A stretch of 64,000 nucleotides of DNA from Edaphochlamys debaryana (Eukaryota > Chlorophyta > Chlorophyceae > Chlamydomonadales): positions 1,054,001 to 1,118,000 of the forward strand of contig JAEHOE010000023.1 in NCBI GenBank assembly GCA_016858145.1, in the 5' to 3' direction. The notes below the pieces were generated by a model. It saw only the letters and a program-made list of their open reading frames with translations, had not been told where the DNA came from and searched no databases. Positions 11,059 to 26,000 of the stretch are shown one piece after another. Made by a program: the position numbers and the translations under genes. Positions within the stretch are counted from its first letter, which is position 1. Every line of letters begins with the position of its first letter.

Positions 11059-14000
11059 ATGGCCAGAGCCGGGCGCTGTCAGGGCCCCAGTGCCCTGACT
11101 ACTGTGCTCGTCTTGCTCGCGGCAACATACGTACCACTACAAGGAAGCAGCGCGGGTACGCAGTGCGCAATGGTCGGGCATCCGCACACAGAGCGGTGAC
11201 AGTTCAAGCAAGACGACGGCGCTCTGTTTGTCTGTTTGCGACATAGAGAAGGGGCATCAGGTCGCGACTCAACCTGTGGTCGACTTGAATGGCTCGGACA
11301 TGTGCGCCGGCATGCGTGAGGACCTGCCCTGCCCTCCACCCCGCGCCCGGACCCCACGCCCTTACCCGGCATCCCTCGCAGCCCTGCCGACCATGGACAT
11401 CCTGCGCTGGTCTGAGGAGTTCCTGCCCTGCTCGTGCGTCGGTTTTGGCCTGGGGCTGGGGCGAGGCGGGGGCGGGCGGCTGCTGTGCCCTGGGTTGGGG
11501 CCACCGGAGGGAGTGCTTAGCCCAGGGGGGGTTCTGAGGGGCAGTAAGTTCAGCGGGAGGTTGTGTTCGAGCTTGAAGGTGTGCTTGAGAAGGTCCCGAG
11601 ACCTTCCTCACGTCAGGGCAGGGGGCGTGTACCAGGAGGATGGACCGCCTTCACATACGTGCGCTCGAGTTCCGCCGGACATTACCAGAAGCCCAAGGGC
11701 AGGGGGTGCCTGGATGGGGGTGTAAGTAGATGATGCACCACAGCACCCTCCAAGGTCCTTACCAACCGCATGTCACCAGGCCTGACTCCCACCCCCGACT
11801 TGTTCGTCTGCGTCCCCTCTCCACCCTCCCAGGGGCACCCATCAGTGCCACAACGGATTGAGCCTGGACCGATGGTCCTTTGACCTGGATGAGGGGTCCC
11901 AGTACGGCGCGGGCAATGAGAGTGGGTGGCCGCGGTTGTTATGTGTTGGTGGCAAAGAGGGGGTCCTGTAGGTGCCTTGCCCGGGCTTGACAGCTGTCGG
12001 TGGCAGGGGTGCGTGACGTTGTTGAAGATTACTAATGGGGCTCCGGGCAGGCTATGGAGACCGGGGGCCGGGGTTGGGCTGATAAGGGGCCAGAAAACAG
12101 GAGGCCTGGGGCGAGGGAGAGGGCAGGGGTCATAGGCGCTGGGCTTCGCTCTCACGCACCCTCCCCTGTGTCTGCCTGTCTCCTGACCTCACTGCTCCCT
12201 CCCTACGCACATCCCTGCGCCCTACCTGCAGACTGGGGGGCGTACGAGAAGCAGTGCTACACCAACGCCTCCAGCAACCTGCAGGTCACCAGCAGCGTGC
12301 CGTACACGCAGAACGGGGTGCTGACCATCACCGCCACGTACGCCTCGGCTGCATTCGAGTGCAATGTGGGTGGCGAAGGGCAGCCATGCGGCGGGCAGGG
12401 GTCCGTGTCCCTGCCTTCCTCCTGCCTGCGACCGAGCCCCATGTGGACGTGCCTGGTGCCCCCTTCCCTCTGCTGCTCTCATTCAGGGCAACCCGGGGTT
12501 CCGCTACCGGAGCGCGCGGATACACACCCGCAACAAGGCGGCCTTCAAGTGAGGCGCCGCCGCAGGGAGCCTAGTTATGTGGGGCGGCGCAGGATCGGGC
12601 GAGATGGACGATCGGGGTAGAGGTACATAATAGATCCCCTCGACACGAGCTGGAGCACGGGCCTGCAATTTGGGGCCTCTGCCTCTGGTAGCTCCGCTGG
12701 CCCGGGCGAAGGGTTACCATGCCATTCCTTTGAGGGGCCCCGCTTCTGTCGTCTCCCTTGACAGGTACCAGGACGCTAACACCCCGGTGAAGATTGTATC
12801 ACGAATCCGCATGCCCCAAAGTGGGTTGGACGGGAGAAGTCCAGGGATGGAAAGCGGGTGTGGCTTCAGTGGCCAAGTGATCTGCGGGGCTACGCGGGTT
12901 GGGGAGGCCCGGCAAGGCCAAAACTTGGAAGGGGTTGGGGGCAAGCCAGGGCGGCATTCATCTCAAGGCGTCACCTGCACTGCTAACCCACCACGACCCC
13001 GCTGCATCTCCGCCGCAGGCTCTGGCGCTTGGCCGCGCTTCTGGGCGCTCCCCAACACCTCCCGGTGCGTGGAGAGCAGCAGCGGCGGTGACCGGAGGAG
13101 CAAGGAGGGGCGTCCAGGCTCCTGGGCAGCTGGGGTTCGCAGGGCGCAGTGAAGGGTCGTGGCCATGCGATATGGGGCGATGTAGAGGAGTTTGCTTGGC
13201 CCTGGTTTGAACATGTCCAAACGGCCCCGGTGATTCCCAACATGGACAGGAATGACGTGATCGGTGCCGGCGCGTACGGCAACGGCTGGTGCAGCAGCGG
13301 CCAGGTGCGTGTACGGCACCCCCGTGAACTCTCTTGCAAGCACCGAGTGTTCTGGCACGTAGGCAAATCTCCCACCCCTCAAGTTTTTAACCTCCTCCTT
13401 CCCTTTCCTGATCTCCTCCGCAAATGCACACGCCCCGACGGACAGCTGGACTTCTTCCAGGGCCGCAACGGCGACGGAAGCGTCAATGCGGGGGTCTATG
13501 CGGGCGGAGCTCCGGTGGGCGGGGGGTGTGGGGTTGGGCGATTACGAGCGCGCTAACGTAGCCATCTCATTCTCCTCGGTTGCGCCATCCATGCTGCGCT
13601 GACACTCCTCTGTTCCGTTGCACCCCCGCACAGTCCGACTGGGAGACCTGCTCCGAGTGGAACGGTGGGTTCCGCCGCTTTGGAGCCATGCCAGCCTGCT
13701 CCCCAAGCTTCCTACCCCAGCCTTGCCCTCAGCTGGCTAGCCCGATGCCAGGCAGTGCCATGCTCGATACCGGAATCCATACCGGGCTCTCCGTATCCTG
13801 CTTCCCTCTGAACACGAAACCTGACCCTCCTAGCCCCAGCCCTCTTGTCCACTCACGTCTTGCCGCACCCGCCCTCGCAGGCACCAAGTCCGTGGGCGTG
13901 GCCCCCAACGGCGCCCGCATGTCGGACTGGTTCATTGTGACGGCCCTGTGGTCGCCCAAGCTCATCACGGTGCACGTGGAGGTGCCGGGCAGCGGCAAGC

Positions 14001-17000
14001 AGCTGGTGGTGGAGGTGTGGCGGGGAGCGGGGCGGGGCGGGGGAGGAAGGGGAGGAAACGGGTCGATATAGGAGGCATGGGGCAGATCGAGAGGCCTTGG
14101 GATGGCAGTCTGCAACTCGCCTTGTGGGATGTGACAGCTGCCAACGTATCCATGGGCCGATGAGACGCATGGTGACCGTCAGTCGAGACCCTACCGCTGT
14201 TCCTGCCCTGACCCCAACCCTCCCTCCGCTCTCGTCGCTGCCCCCGCAGGTGTACCAGGTGCAATGGTGGACGGGCGGCGTGGAGAAGGCCTCCAACCCC
14301 GTGGCCCCCTACGACCAGCCCTTCTATCTGGTGAGGTGGGGAGGAGACGCGGTGCCCAACCGGCTGCGCCTCCTTCTTTTGCGCCAACCCGTGATGCACC
14401 AGTCCTCTGAACTGCATCCCGTCGTCCCTCATCCCCACCTCCTCTTCCCCCTCCTGCCCCAGCTCCTCAACCTGGCTGTGTGCGGCTCCTACCCCTCCAC
14501 CGCCTCCTCCCCCCCCAGCTGCGCCCCCTCAAAGTCCGACATGACCATGCAGGCGAGCCTGGAGGGCCCATGCAGCCCGGGGAGAGGGAACGGAAGGAGT
14601 CTGGATGCCGCGTGGCAGGAACCATCAGCAATGCCCACGGGCTTGAAGGAGAGACCTACCAATGCATACGTCATATGCCTGATGCCCTAAACCCTAAACG
14701 CTTTGCCCGCAACCCCCTTGAACATCACTGCGTATCTAGGTCGACTACATCCGTGTGTACGACGTCATTACCACCGTCCCGCCCTCGCCGCCGCCCGCGC
14801 CCCCGCGGCCCCCCCGGCCCCCGCCCATGCCCACCGGCGATGTGCTGCGCTGGGCCGAGGAGTTCACGCCCTGCACCGGCGCCAACTGCCACAACGGCGT
14901 CGACACAACCGCCTGGTCCTTCGACGTCGATGATGGCCGCCAGTACGGCCTGTTCCGTGAGTCACGCTGCTGCCGTACTGCCGTACTGTAATGTTGCATG
15001 CCGAGTATAGCGGGAACGTGCTGTGCTGATGTCTTGAGTGTCTTCTGAGTGCTCACATTGCCGTCTCCCTTTGCACTCTGCCTTGCAGGCTGGGGTAACA
15101 ACGAGAACCAGGTGGGAAGCGCTGGTGGTCGGGGGAATGGGTTTGAGGAGTTTGGGGGGACCGCCCACCAGCTCCAAGCGCAGGGCACTGTGTCGCCTAC
15201 GCATCTCGCTTCCTCCCACTTTTGTTACCGCCTGTGTTCCACCGCCTTGTCTCCTCTCCCTCCGCAGTGCTACACGAACGCCTCCACCAACGTTCGCGTT
15301 GACGCCACCGCCCCGGGCGCGGACGGCGGAGTGCTGACGCTGCAGGCCACCTACAGCCCAAACGCCTTTTCCTGCGTGGTGAGGCAGGGCGAGGGGGGCC
15401 GTGCGGCGCGTGCTGCGCATGCGACGTGTTTCCTGCAAGGCGCGCTGCCGTGCGTGCGCTGGGTTAGGTCTGGCCAGCTCCAGTGCTGTGCTGCAGGTAC
15501 ACCTTGACTGCCCATCCCGTTGAATGACCGCTCCCTCCTCCCCCCGTAACACAGAACACCGGCGGCTACCACTGGAGGAGCGGCCGCCTCTCCTCACGCA
15601 ACAAGAAGGCATTCATGTGGGGGCGGGGGCGGGGGAGCACGTGTGTCTAGCGAGGCTGACTGACGTTCGCCAGGGCGACTGGTCTTACAGGCTGTACACG
15701 CGTTGCTCTTCCCTATTCAACCCATTCGTCCCTTCCCTCTCCCCTTTTCCACCCGTCCCCCTTTCACGCCCTCCCCCGCTCCCCCAGGTACAAAGACGAG
15801 TTCACGCCCGTGCGGATTGAGGCGCGCGTCAAGGTCTCGGGGCGTGAGTGCCGTGCTGTGCTACTCGCGAACCACGCGCTGTGCATGCGAAGCCCAGGTC
15901 GCGGCGACCGCCCTTGTCAGCAGCACCCCGCAGCCATAATCGCTCGGCCCCTGTCGTCACCCACTTCCGCTTTCTTGCCCCTTGATGGCCCTGCAGAGAA
16001 GGGCGCCCGGCACTCACAATCGCCCCTTGTGGACACCCCATGCCGCTTCCTTGCTCCCCCGTGAGCCTTGAGCTCACGGCCCTCCTGCCGCTTTCTTGCC
16101 CTCCACCCCCCTCCCACCGCAGACAAGGGCGCCTGGCCGGCCTTCTGGATGCTCCCAGACACAACCAGGTGGGATGGAGCGGGGGAAGGGCAGGAGCAGA
16201 GTTACGAGGAGAAAAACTCGGTGGGCTGGGGCGCGGGTGGGGGAGGGGCGGGAAACATCGCGGTGCGAGGCGGGGCCAATCTCGGGGTGGAGCACCCTGC
16301 CCAGCCTTGGGGCCTCTTTCCCTTGCGAACCCTCCCCTCCTGTGGCCTTCCCTCACCCCCGCCCGACACCGCACCAGGACCGACTGCGCGGGCTGTGGCG
16401 AGTACGGCGACGCCTGGTGGGTGCAAGCACATGTGCCGTACAGAATCGTGCCTCGAGCAGTTGCATCGTCACGCTAATGCCTTCGATGCTGAGGTCCTCC
16501 TTACCGAGTTCTGTGCTCCCCTCCTGTCGTCGCAGGTGCACGTCCGGCGAGGTGCGTGCCCTGCAGCGTCGTCCGTGCTGCGTGCTGCGGTCTGGCATGG
16601 ACACCATCACACCGCCCCTGCCCCCTGCACAACGACTTTGCGTGCCAGCCCCTTATCCATGCTCGCTACTTGTTTGCCACCCCGCACCGGTGACCGTGCT
16701 AGCTACGTGCCGTCCTGTGTGCCGTATGTCTAGACCGCCTCTCCGCTCCCCCGGCCCCGGCCCCCCTCACAACCCCAGATCGACATCATGGAGGCACGCA
16801 ACGGCGACGGCAACGTGACGCAGACCATTCATTTCGGCGGCTCCCAGCCGGTGGGGAGGGGTCGTGGGGGCCCGGGCGGCTGGGGCGAGGGGCCTGCCCT
16901 CTACCACCCTAACAGGATGTGCCTCCAGCCACGGTGTCTTCGGTGGCCCCAAACCAGGGGGGGCATCAAGGGGGGACCGCCGATGCGCATGTGATGGGCG

Positions 17001-20000
17001 GGGTAAGGAGGATGTCAGTGCACCCCGTCAACCCGGTGCCTTTCCACCCACCCCAACCTCTTCTTCCCACCCCAGAACGACTGGGACAACTGCCTCTCCA
17101 TATCATGTGGGTGCCGGGGTAGGGGCCTCCGTTGCGCTGGGCTCATAGAAGCGCCCCCATGGCCCTGAATGCGGCGGGCAGATGAGAGGAGGGAGCCCCG
17201 GTTCCCGCTCAGGAGCCCCCGTGTCCTCACCCACACCGTCCCCTTTTCCTGACTTCCTCCCCTTCCGTCTTGTGGTCCCCTGCCTCCCCATCCCCCCACC
17301 CCGCCCTCACTCCCTCCCCCCACCGCCACCACCCAACCGCAGCCCAGAAGGGCATCGGCTCCACCATCCGCAACGGCTCCCTGTCCCGCTGGTTCACGGC
17401 GCACGTGGAGTGGAGCCCCGACTTCATCCGCTTCTACGTGGACGGCAAGCTCAACCACAAGGTGTGCCTGTGTGTGGGGCCGTGGGCTTCTGAGGAAGAG
17501 GCTACGCTGATCGCCAGCCAGGGGTACGCGTCTCTTGACTCAAGCCAGGGCGAGGCAATAGCTGCCAATCCTCCCTTCCATCCCCCAACCCTCAACCCCC
17601 TCTCCCGATCCCAGCTCCTGGGCGCCTCCTGGTTCACCAACACGGTCTCCAAGGACGTCAACCCCACGGCGCCCTTCGACCAGGTGCGGGGCCCTTCTGA
17701 GCGGGGGGCAGCACCGGTAGTGCAAAGGGACCTTTCCATCACACGTGTTGTTTCCTATGTTCAACCCGGCCCACGGCCCCCCGCCCCGCCCCCAGCCCTT
17801 CTACATGATCCTCAACCTGGCCGTGTGCGGTGACTTCGTGGGTGAATGCCTGGCGGGAACCGACACCATGACATTCCAGGTGGGCGATTCCCCTCACCCC
17901 CTGACCCTCACCCCCTGACCCTCACCCCCTGAACGGCGCCCCTTGCAGCATTATGAAATGGAAGGGCGGGCTTTGCCTAGAGAGGAGGGCACGTGCCTTG
18001 GTCAGGTCAATCACCGACTGTGAGTCGCCCTTGAAACTCTTGGTTCCTTCGCTCCTGCTCAATCCAGGTGGACTGGATCCGCGTGTACGACATGGTGTAC
18101 ACGTCACCGCCGCCGCCGCCGGTCGAGGTGCGCCCGCCGCCGCCGCCCCCAGCCGTCCTGGGGGACGCGGTGCGGTGGCGCGAGGACTTCACGCCCTGCG
18201 GCGCTGACTCAGCCACGTGCCAGAACGGCATTGACCTGTCCAGCTGGTCGTTCGATCTGGGCTTCGGCGGCCAGTACTTCGGTATCTGGAGTGAGTACGG
18301 CAAGATGTGCATCTAGCCTTAGTCATTTTGGGTTGATGCCGTACTTGCGGCATAACGGGTTAGTATGCGGAACCTCGAGCGGGACAGGCGAGGCAGGGCA
18401 AGACTTGATGGGGGGCATAGCCTTGCGCAACTCACGTGACCCCCGCACCCATCCACGTCATGCGGCTGCAGAGTGGGGCACCAACGAGCAGCAGTGTTAC
18501 ACCAACTCCTCCACCAACGTCCGCGTCGACCCGTCCGCGGACGGCGCCGACGGCGGAGTGCTCACCATCTCCGCCACGCACGATGCGGCCGGCTTCAACT
18601 GCTCGGTACGGCAGTGTACGGCGTGTGTCCCCCATGGGCCATAAAATCCGCGCCCCGCGCCTGCACCCCACAGCTTAAGGAACACTTTGAACGTGTCAGG
18701 GTTTGGGTTTCAATGGTTATGGGAACTCCACGGGGCGCATGTGCTAACGCTGCCGATGTCCGTTGTGTTGGGTTCCGCTTGCGCAGGGTGCCCCCGACTT
18801 CTTTTGGCGCAGCGGCCGCCTCATCTCCCGCAACAAGAAGGCCTTCGTGTGAGTGGCGGCGCCAGGGGAACTTGCTCGGGTCGCGGCCGGTGGGAGCGGG
18901 CCAGTTACAAGCGTTAGCCCCTCGCAACCTTACTTCATGCCGTTCCCTTCGGCCCCACCCCAATCCTCCCGCACCCAAAGCTACCGTGACGACGAGACGC
19001 CGCTAAAAATCGAGGCGCGAGTGCGCGTCCCCATGCGTGAGTGATGCCGTGCAGCAGGCAACAGCAGGCCGGGTTCACCTCCTCCTCTTCCCATCCTCCT
19101 AGTCCTTACCGTGTGCTGTGTTTCCGTCGTGTTGCAGGCACGGGCGCTGGTGCCTCTCTCGCGATGCAGCCCGAGACCACTCGCTCGGACTGCCTGGGCT
19201 GCGGCGAGTACGGCAACAGCTACTGTAGCAGCGGCTTTGTAAGTGGTCGTTGGCGTTTGGGCCATCCTCTAGCCACGGGCCCTATGCCAGGGGTCAGAAC
19301 GAGGCGAGAGCCTGGACGCATGGCACACCAGCGGGTATGCCTCCGTGCTGCACGCGCGTAAGACAGATTGTCCACGGTGCAGCTCAACCTCTCCTCTCCA
19401 ATCCCGCACCCCTCCCAGATCGAGACCATGGTGGCACGCACGGGTGGCGCCGCCGCCGGTTCGGCGGTCCACTGGGGCGGCACTTTCGAGGTGAGCCACA
19501 AGCCGACCCGAGCCTTACCATGTGGCCCCCCACATGACACGGACGTTCTTGGGATGCGCGCGCGCCTACCCCCCCGGGTGCTTTCCTCCAAGCACTCCAG
19601 TAGCGTTTCGCCACCGCCTCGTGACTCCCCGACTACCCCGACCGACCAATCATCTGACCGCAGGCCAACTTCGACAACTGCAAGCAGAAAGGCGGTGAGT
19701 CCATTGGGTCGACAAGGGAAACCCCTCGGGACCGTTCATACTCGAACTAGTTCTGACGCCAGGACCTCCAACGGTAGCTAGTACGGCCTAGTCTGGTCTC
19801 GCGATCCTCGCAGGCGGCAACCTGGTCAACGCCACCGCCGGCGCGGCCATGACTGATTGGTTCATCGTGACCATGCTGTGGAGCTCCAAGGGCATCACCA
19901 TCGCGTACGACGGCGTGCAGGTCCTCACGGTACGGCACCCACCCATTCGCAGGCAGATCCTGCATCTGGCTGACATGCATCTCATGCAGCTCTGCTTGCT

Positions 20001-23000
20001 TCATGCCGAAATTTCCGCCCCACCTGCCGCCCCCAGCTGCCCTCTACCGACTGGTGGAGCGCCTGGGTCAACCCCAAGTCCGACAACCCCCTGGCGCCGT
20101 ACGACGAGCCCTTCTACTTCGTGAGCCTCGGCGGGTTCAGGGCGTCTGTGCGAGGGTGCCTAAGGGTCGTGTGTACTGGTGGCTTCATGTGGCATGAGGC
20201 GTTGGAGTTGAGTACTGGGGGCTCGTCTACATATTCCACAGTGCTCTACCCCCACCCACCCCCGAAGGTGCTCCATCCCCCTAACTCCCCGTCTGGGCGG
20301 CCACCCACCTCGTTGCCCCGGCTTCACCCCACCCCGCCCCCCAGGTCCTGAACCTGGCCATCTGCGGCGACGCCTTCGCACAGCCTTGCAATCCCCCCAC
20401 CGACGTGCCCATCACATACCAGGTGGGGGCCAGGCGGGGAGGTATAGGGCGGAGCGGCTGCGGGGTTGAGGCAGGGCTGGCGCATGATGAGGCCAGCGGC
20501 AGCGGGCATGTGACGGCGTGGGGTGAAGCGTGAGGTCCGCGAATTCCGTGACCCTAATTTGGCAAGCGATACCATTTCACGCATGCCATGGATCACATGG
20601 ATCACATGCAGGTCGACTGGATCAAGGTCAGCGACGTGGGCCTGGCCCTGCCCCCATCGCCGCCGGTGGCCTCGCCGCCGCCGCCGCCCCCCTCCCCGCC
20701 GCCGCCGCGCCCCTCCTCTGATGTCCCCCGCTGGAGTGAGGAGTTCACGCCTTGCAGCGGCGCCAACTGCTACAACGGCCTCAACCTCAACGTGTGGAAC
20801 CTCGACGTGGACGACGGATCTCAGTTCAAGGCGCCCCGTGAGTTATGCCGTACTTGCAACAACCCGGCGCGCTTTGCATGTGCTCCTAGCTGGGTGTATG
20901 AGCAACACACGGGCGACGAGATGGGGTTGAAACGCCGAGGCCTTACGCCTGCCTTGTTCTCTGCCCGCGCCCACCTTGCAGGCTGGGGCAACCTCGAGGC
21001 TGAGGTGCGTGTGTGGGTAGCTGTAGTGGGGACAGATAGAGTGATCACAGGGCTCACAGTTGCTTCGTGTCCCTTCACCTCCCAGTCCCGTGTCCCGTTC
21101 ACCTCAAGTCCCTCTCGCTCCCGTCCGGTCTTGAGGCTCTTGTCCCTCTTGACTCCTGTCCCCTCCACCCCCCAGTGCTACACGAACGCCTCGACAAACG
21201 TGCGTGTCGACGCCACCGCCCCGGGCGCGGACGGCGGAGTGCTGACGCTCACCGCCACATACAGCCAAACGGCGTTCTCATGCAGGGTGGGTGGGGGCTG
21301 CCAGCATGGGGAAGGCGCAGCGCAAGGTTTGTCATTGCGTACACCTGAGCTCATGGAAAGCCCGGGTCGCAGGCGGCCCGGGCTCCGTCAGGTCTAATGT
21401 CTCTAGCACCCTCACCCACTCCGGTTGCGCCCCACAGAACGCCACCGGGTACCACTGGAGGAGCGGCCGTATCAACTCCCGCACCAAGAAGGCTTTTATG
21501 TGGGTGCGGGGGCCAGGGCGAGCTGGGAGGCATGGCCGTGCACGGCCGCGTGTACAGCCGCGTGCACGGCGGCGTCCGCCGCGCTCGATGACACCCTTTC
21601 CCCCCCCTTATCTTCCCTCCCCCTGACAGGTACACGGACTTCGACACCCCCGTCAAGATCGACGCCCGCATGCGCATCCCGGGCCGTGAGTCGGGGCTAC
21701 CTCAAGCATGAGGCGACGGGGATGTGCGGTCGGACCCTTGAGCCCTCCGGCAGGCACTCCGTCCACGTAAGCCTTTTATTGACCTCCGGCTTCTCGTGCC
21801 CCCACCTCCCCCAGGCATTGCCTCCTGGCCGGCGCTGCAGCTCCTGCCCGACACCACCCGCACCGACTGCCTCGCGTGCGGGGCGTACGGCAACAGCTGG
21901 TGCACGAGCGGCCAGGTGGGCAGGCCGGCAGGCGCGTGCGGGGCGGGTGCGGTACCGGTACGGCGCGAGCGGGTGGAGACGGGCCCTCCGCATGGCCTCT
22001 CTTCCTTTCCTTACCGCTGGCCTGTCGGACACGGTCCCTTATCCCCCCTCCCAACCACCTCCCACCACCTCCCCACCTCACCAACTCCTCACCATTTCCT
22101 CACCAATCAACCCCTCACCGTTTCCTCACCACACCGCTGCACCCCCTCCTCCTCCCCCCCCCCCGACCCAGATGGATGTCATGGCGGCGCGCAACGGCGA
22201 CGGAGCCATAGTGCAGGGGGCGCAGTTCGGCGGCGACGTGCCCAAGGGCTGGGACCTGTGCGAGTCGCCTCAGGGTAGGGGGCGCGCGCAGCAGGGGCCG
22301 GGCCGGGCCGGGCCGAGCCGGGCCGGGCCGGGGCTATCCGTGCCTTTCATTACTCCGGGGCTTAGGGGTCCTGTGACTATCGCTGCCTTGCCTGTTGCCC
22401 CTGCAACTTCCATCAGGGGAGATTGACTTGCATAGTCTTGGACTACCGTGCTTGAAGGCTCTGCATCCTCTCACCCCGTGCCCCGGCCCCCCCCCCGTTC
22501 CAGGCAACCACTCGATCGGCTACGTGCAGCCGGGCGCGCCCTCCCGCTGGTTCACGGCCAGCGTGGTGTGGTCGGCGGGGGGGCTGGAGTTCGCGGTGGA
22601 CGAGACACCCGTGGCGTCGGTGAGGGGGAGCGGGTGGGGGCGAGGGAGGGTTGCGCCCATGTGCGTGCGCTTGCTGTGTGCGCCCCACGCAAAGAGGAGT
22701 CACGACAGCCAGGGAGGAGTCACGACAGCCGGGGCGGATGTGGGGTAGGAGCCAGTGCCCAGAGTGCGCGGGCTTCGGCCGTGTGGCCATGAGCCTGCGC
22801 CCGACCTGCCTCCTGCCTCTCTCCATCAGATCCCCGCCTCCGACTGGTGGACTGCGGGCGTGATGAAGGAGACCAACTTCAACGCCCCCTTCGACCAGGT
22901 GCGTTACGGTTGGAAGCCTGACATGCGGCCCACATGCATGCCCTGTTGCCCGGAGCGCGGCCCACGTGCCCCAACAAAACCCGGGATTCCGTTGCTCCCG

Positions 23001-26000
23001 CCCACCTTGCACCGTACCTCCACGGCCCCTCCCCATCCCACCCCCATCCCCTCTCCAGCCCTTCTACATGATGCTCCAGCTGGCCGTGTGCGGCTCCTTC
23101 GTGGGCGAGGCATGCAGCCCCGGAACGGACCCCATCACGTTCCAGGTAGCTTGGGGGCCCCCCGGAGGCGCGTGCCTCCCTGACAACGCGTCGCGAGGGC
23201 GTTGCTTGCTTGCACCTACAAGTCGCTGCCAGCGTGCCGCCGGGGCTTGAGCAGGTGTCCGTCCTCCTCGCTCCCCCGCTGGACCGCAACCCCGCTGCCA
23301 CCATCACCGCAACCTCTCTGCCAAGTCGTTCTCGTCGTACCCCTCTCCTCGCCATCCACGTGACAGGTGGACTGGATCCGCGTGTACGACCTGCCCGCTC
23401 GCCGCTCGCCGCCGCCGCCCAAGGCGCTGTCGCCGCCGCCACCGCCGCCGCCGGCCGTGGAGTCCCTGAGGTGGTCGGAGGACTTTACACCCTGCGGCGT
23501 CAACTCTGCCTCCTGCTTCAACGGCGTCTCGCTAGGCGCCTGGAGCTTCGATCTGGGCGACGGGTCGCAGTACCAGGGCGTGTCCGGTGAGCCACATCAA
23601 TCATGCCGTACACCATGCCGTACACCTTGCCGTGCACCATGCCGTACATCATGCCGTACGGTGCACCGTCGGGCCCGAATGAGTCGTTGCACTGTCCGCC
23701 TGTTGCTTGCCCGTCAGCATTCCATCTTCTAGATGTATTTCATCTCGCCACGCTTCCATCCACTGTGGCTTCGTGCTCCCCGGCCCGTTGCCGATACCAG
23801 ACTGGGCGGACGGCCAGAGGCAGTGCCACTCCAACTCCTCGGCCAACATCCGGGCCGTTGACGCGTCTGCGAACGGGGCCGACGGCGGCGCGCTCACAAT
23901 CACAGCCACCTATAACGCCACGTCCTTCAACTGCACGGTGAGTTGGAGCGGGCTATCATGTGCTACCTCAAGGCTCAGGCAGGCCAACACCTACAGGCGT
24001 GGGGATAGCGTGCTCACCTGGTTTTCTTGGCGTGCATGCTGCTTTCTCCCCCTTCTTTCCTTCAGAACAAGGCCGGCTACAACTGGCACAGCGGTCGCCT
24101 CATCTCCCGCAACAAGAAGGCCTTTGTGTAAGCGAAGCAGATTTACGTTTGTTCACTTAGCTAGGACGCCAGCGTGCTCACCGCCCGCCGTAGTTTCTCA
24201 CCGGCCCTCCTACCTCGAGCATCCCAGCCAAGCCCTGCGCCCGGTAGCGCAGTTCACCCGCCCACCCGCCACACGCACCCGCCCCCAACAGCGCTCAGTA
24301 GCCACCTCCCACCCACCCACCCACCCACCTAGGTACCGGGACGAGGCCACCCCCGTCAGGATTGTGGCACGCATGCGGGTGCCGCTGCGTGAGTGGAGGC
24401 AGGGCGCGGGCAGGGGCCGGGCAGGGGCCGGACAAGGTCCGGACAGGGGCCGGGCGGGCGGGGCGGGCGGGCAGGGTTAGTCCGAACTTCTGTCAGGGTC
24501 CCACGAGCAGTGGTCGCCAAGAGCATGACCGCTCCTCCCCCCACCCTGGGCCTCTTTCGCAGGCGCCGGCGCGACCTCCCTCTTCCAGATGCTCCCCGAC
24601 ACACCCAAGTGAGAGACCCCAGAAAGGCCGAGGAACGCGAGATGCCTTGAGATTAGAAGATAAAGCGGCGCAGTACGCAAGCCCTAGCCTGAGCGAGCTG
24701 TGCGTTTGGGCGGCTCCGTAAAACCCCTACCTCCGCTTGTTGCACCCCCCAGGACCTACTGCTTGGCCTGTGGCGCCTACGGGGAGGGCTGGTGCACGAG
24801 CGGCCAGGTGGGGAGGCCGGGGTTGGGGGAGGTGTGTTGGCCAGGTGAGGCCAGGTGCGTAGGGGCCGCGGGCTGGCGCCTTCCATCCTTGCGCCCAAAC
24901 ATGCGCCTTGCCCGGTCCTGGTCGCCCTCGGCACCGAAGACAAGCCCGTGGCCCCTTGACCTCGCCCTTATAGAAGCCATAGGTGAGCTCATACATGCCT
25001 CCCAGGCCCGTCCTACATGCTCCCCCCTGCCTCTGCCCCTGCCCCTGCCCCCCAGCTGGATGCTATGGTGGCTCGCAACGCCGACGGCAATGTGCTGTCC
25101 ACCATCCACTACGGGGGGAGCGCCAATGTGAGGCGAAGGGCGTGCAGAGGACGACCGGGCGGGGTTACGGGTCAGGACGAGGGCAAGGCCGGGGCGTGCT
25201 CGAGGACTACTGCTCTGCACGAGGACTGCCGTGTGGGTTGGCCAGCAGCCCGTTCTGATCAAGTCCCGTCACTCTCTCCCACACATCCTCCCTCCCTGCA
25301 GGCCGCCTACACCGGCTGCGAGACCAGCTCGGGTGGGTCGCACGGGACATGATTCGGACCCCCGCTCTTGAGCGTCGCCCTCCCTCCTGCCCCACATTCC
25401 TTTCAGCTCACCTGCCCCCTCTCCACCCCCTCCACACCCCTTCACCGGCCTCCTTCACACACCCCCAGGCACCGCCACGGTGACAGGCTCCGCCGGAATG
25501 TCCAACTGGTTCAACCTCACCATCCTGTGGTCGGCCTACGCTTTGGAAACCTACGTGGACGGCACGCTGGTCAAGCGGGTGAGTCGGGGTTGGAATGAAG
25601 ACCGCACTCTCACTTGCTCCACGGTACTCACTCTAAACGGCATCGGTGGATACATGCACGGCATGCAGGCATCATCGGCCGAGTGGTGGACGGGCGCCGC
25701 GATCCCCAAGTCCGACAACCCGCTGGCGCCGTACGACGAGCCCTTCTACTTCGTGGCCACGCTGGCGGTGTGCGGCAACCTGGCCACCGGGGAGCTGGGC
25801 GGAAGCTGCAGCCCCAGCACAGAGGACATGAGCTTCCAGGTGGGTGGGTGGGATGGATTGATGAGGGCCCGTGACGTGACGGGGGTGGGTGCGGTGGCGT
25901 TGAGGGGCCGCATCTGCCTTGCAACTGTGTCTATGTTCCTCAGCAGGTTGCTAGCTCACCCTAATCGTGAAAGGTTTGGCTGAATTCGTACGGCACCCGC

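Noticed and set aside
24300..24332. ACCC/CCCA runs suggesting a CRISPR or satellite array (also 51115-51165)
   Set aside because: Simple pyrimidine-rich repeats before 3' splice sites; no regular spacers and the genome is eukaryotic.
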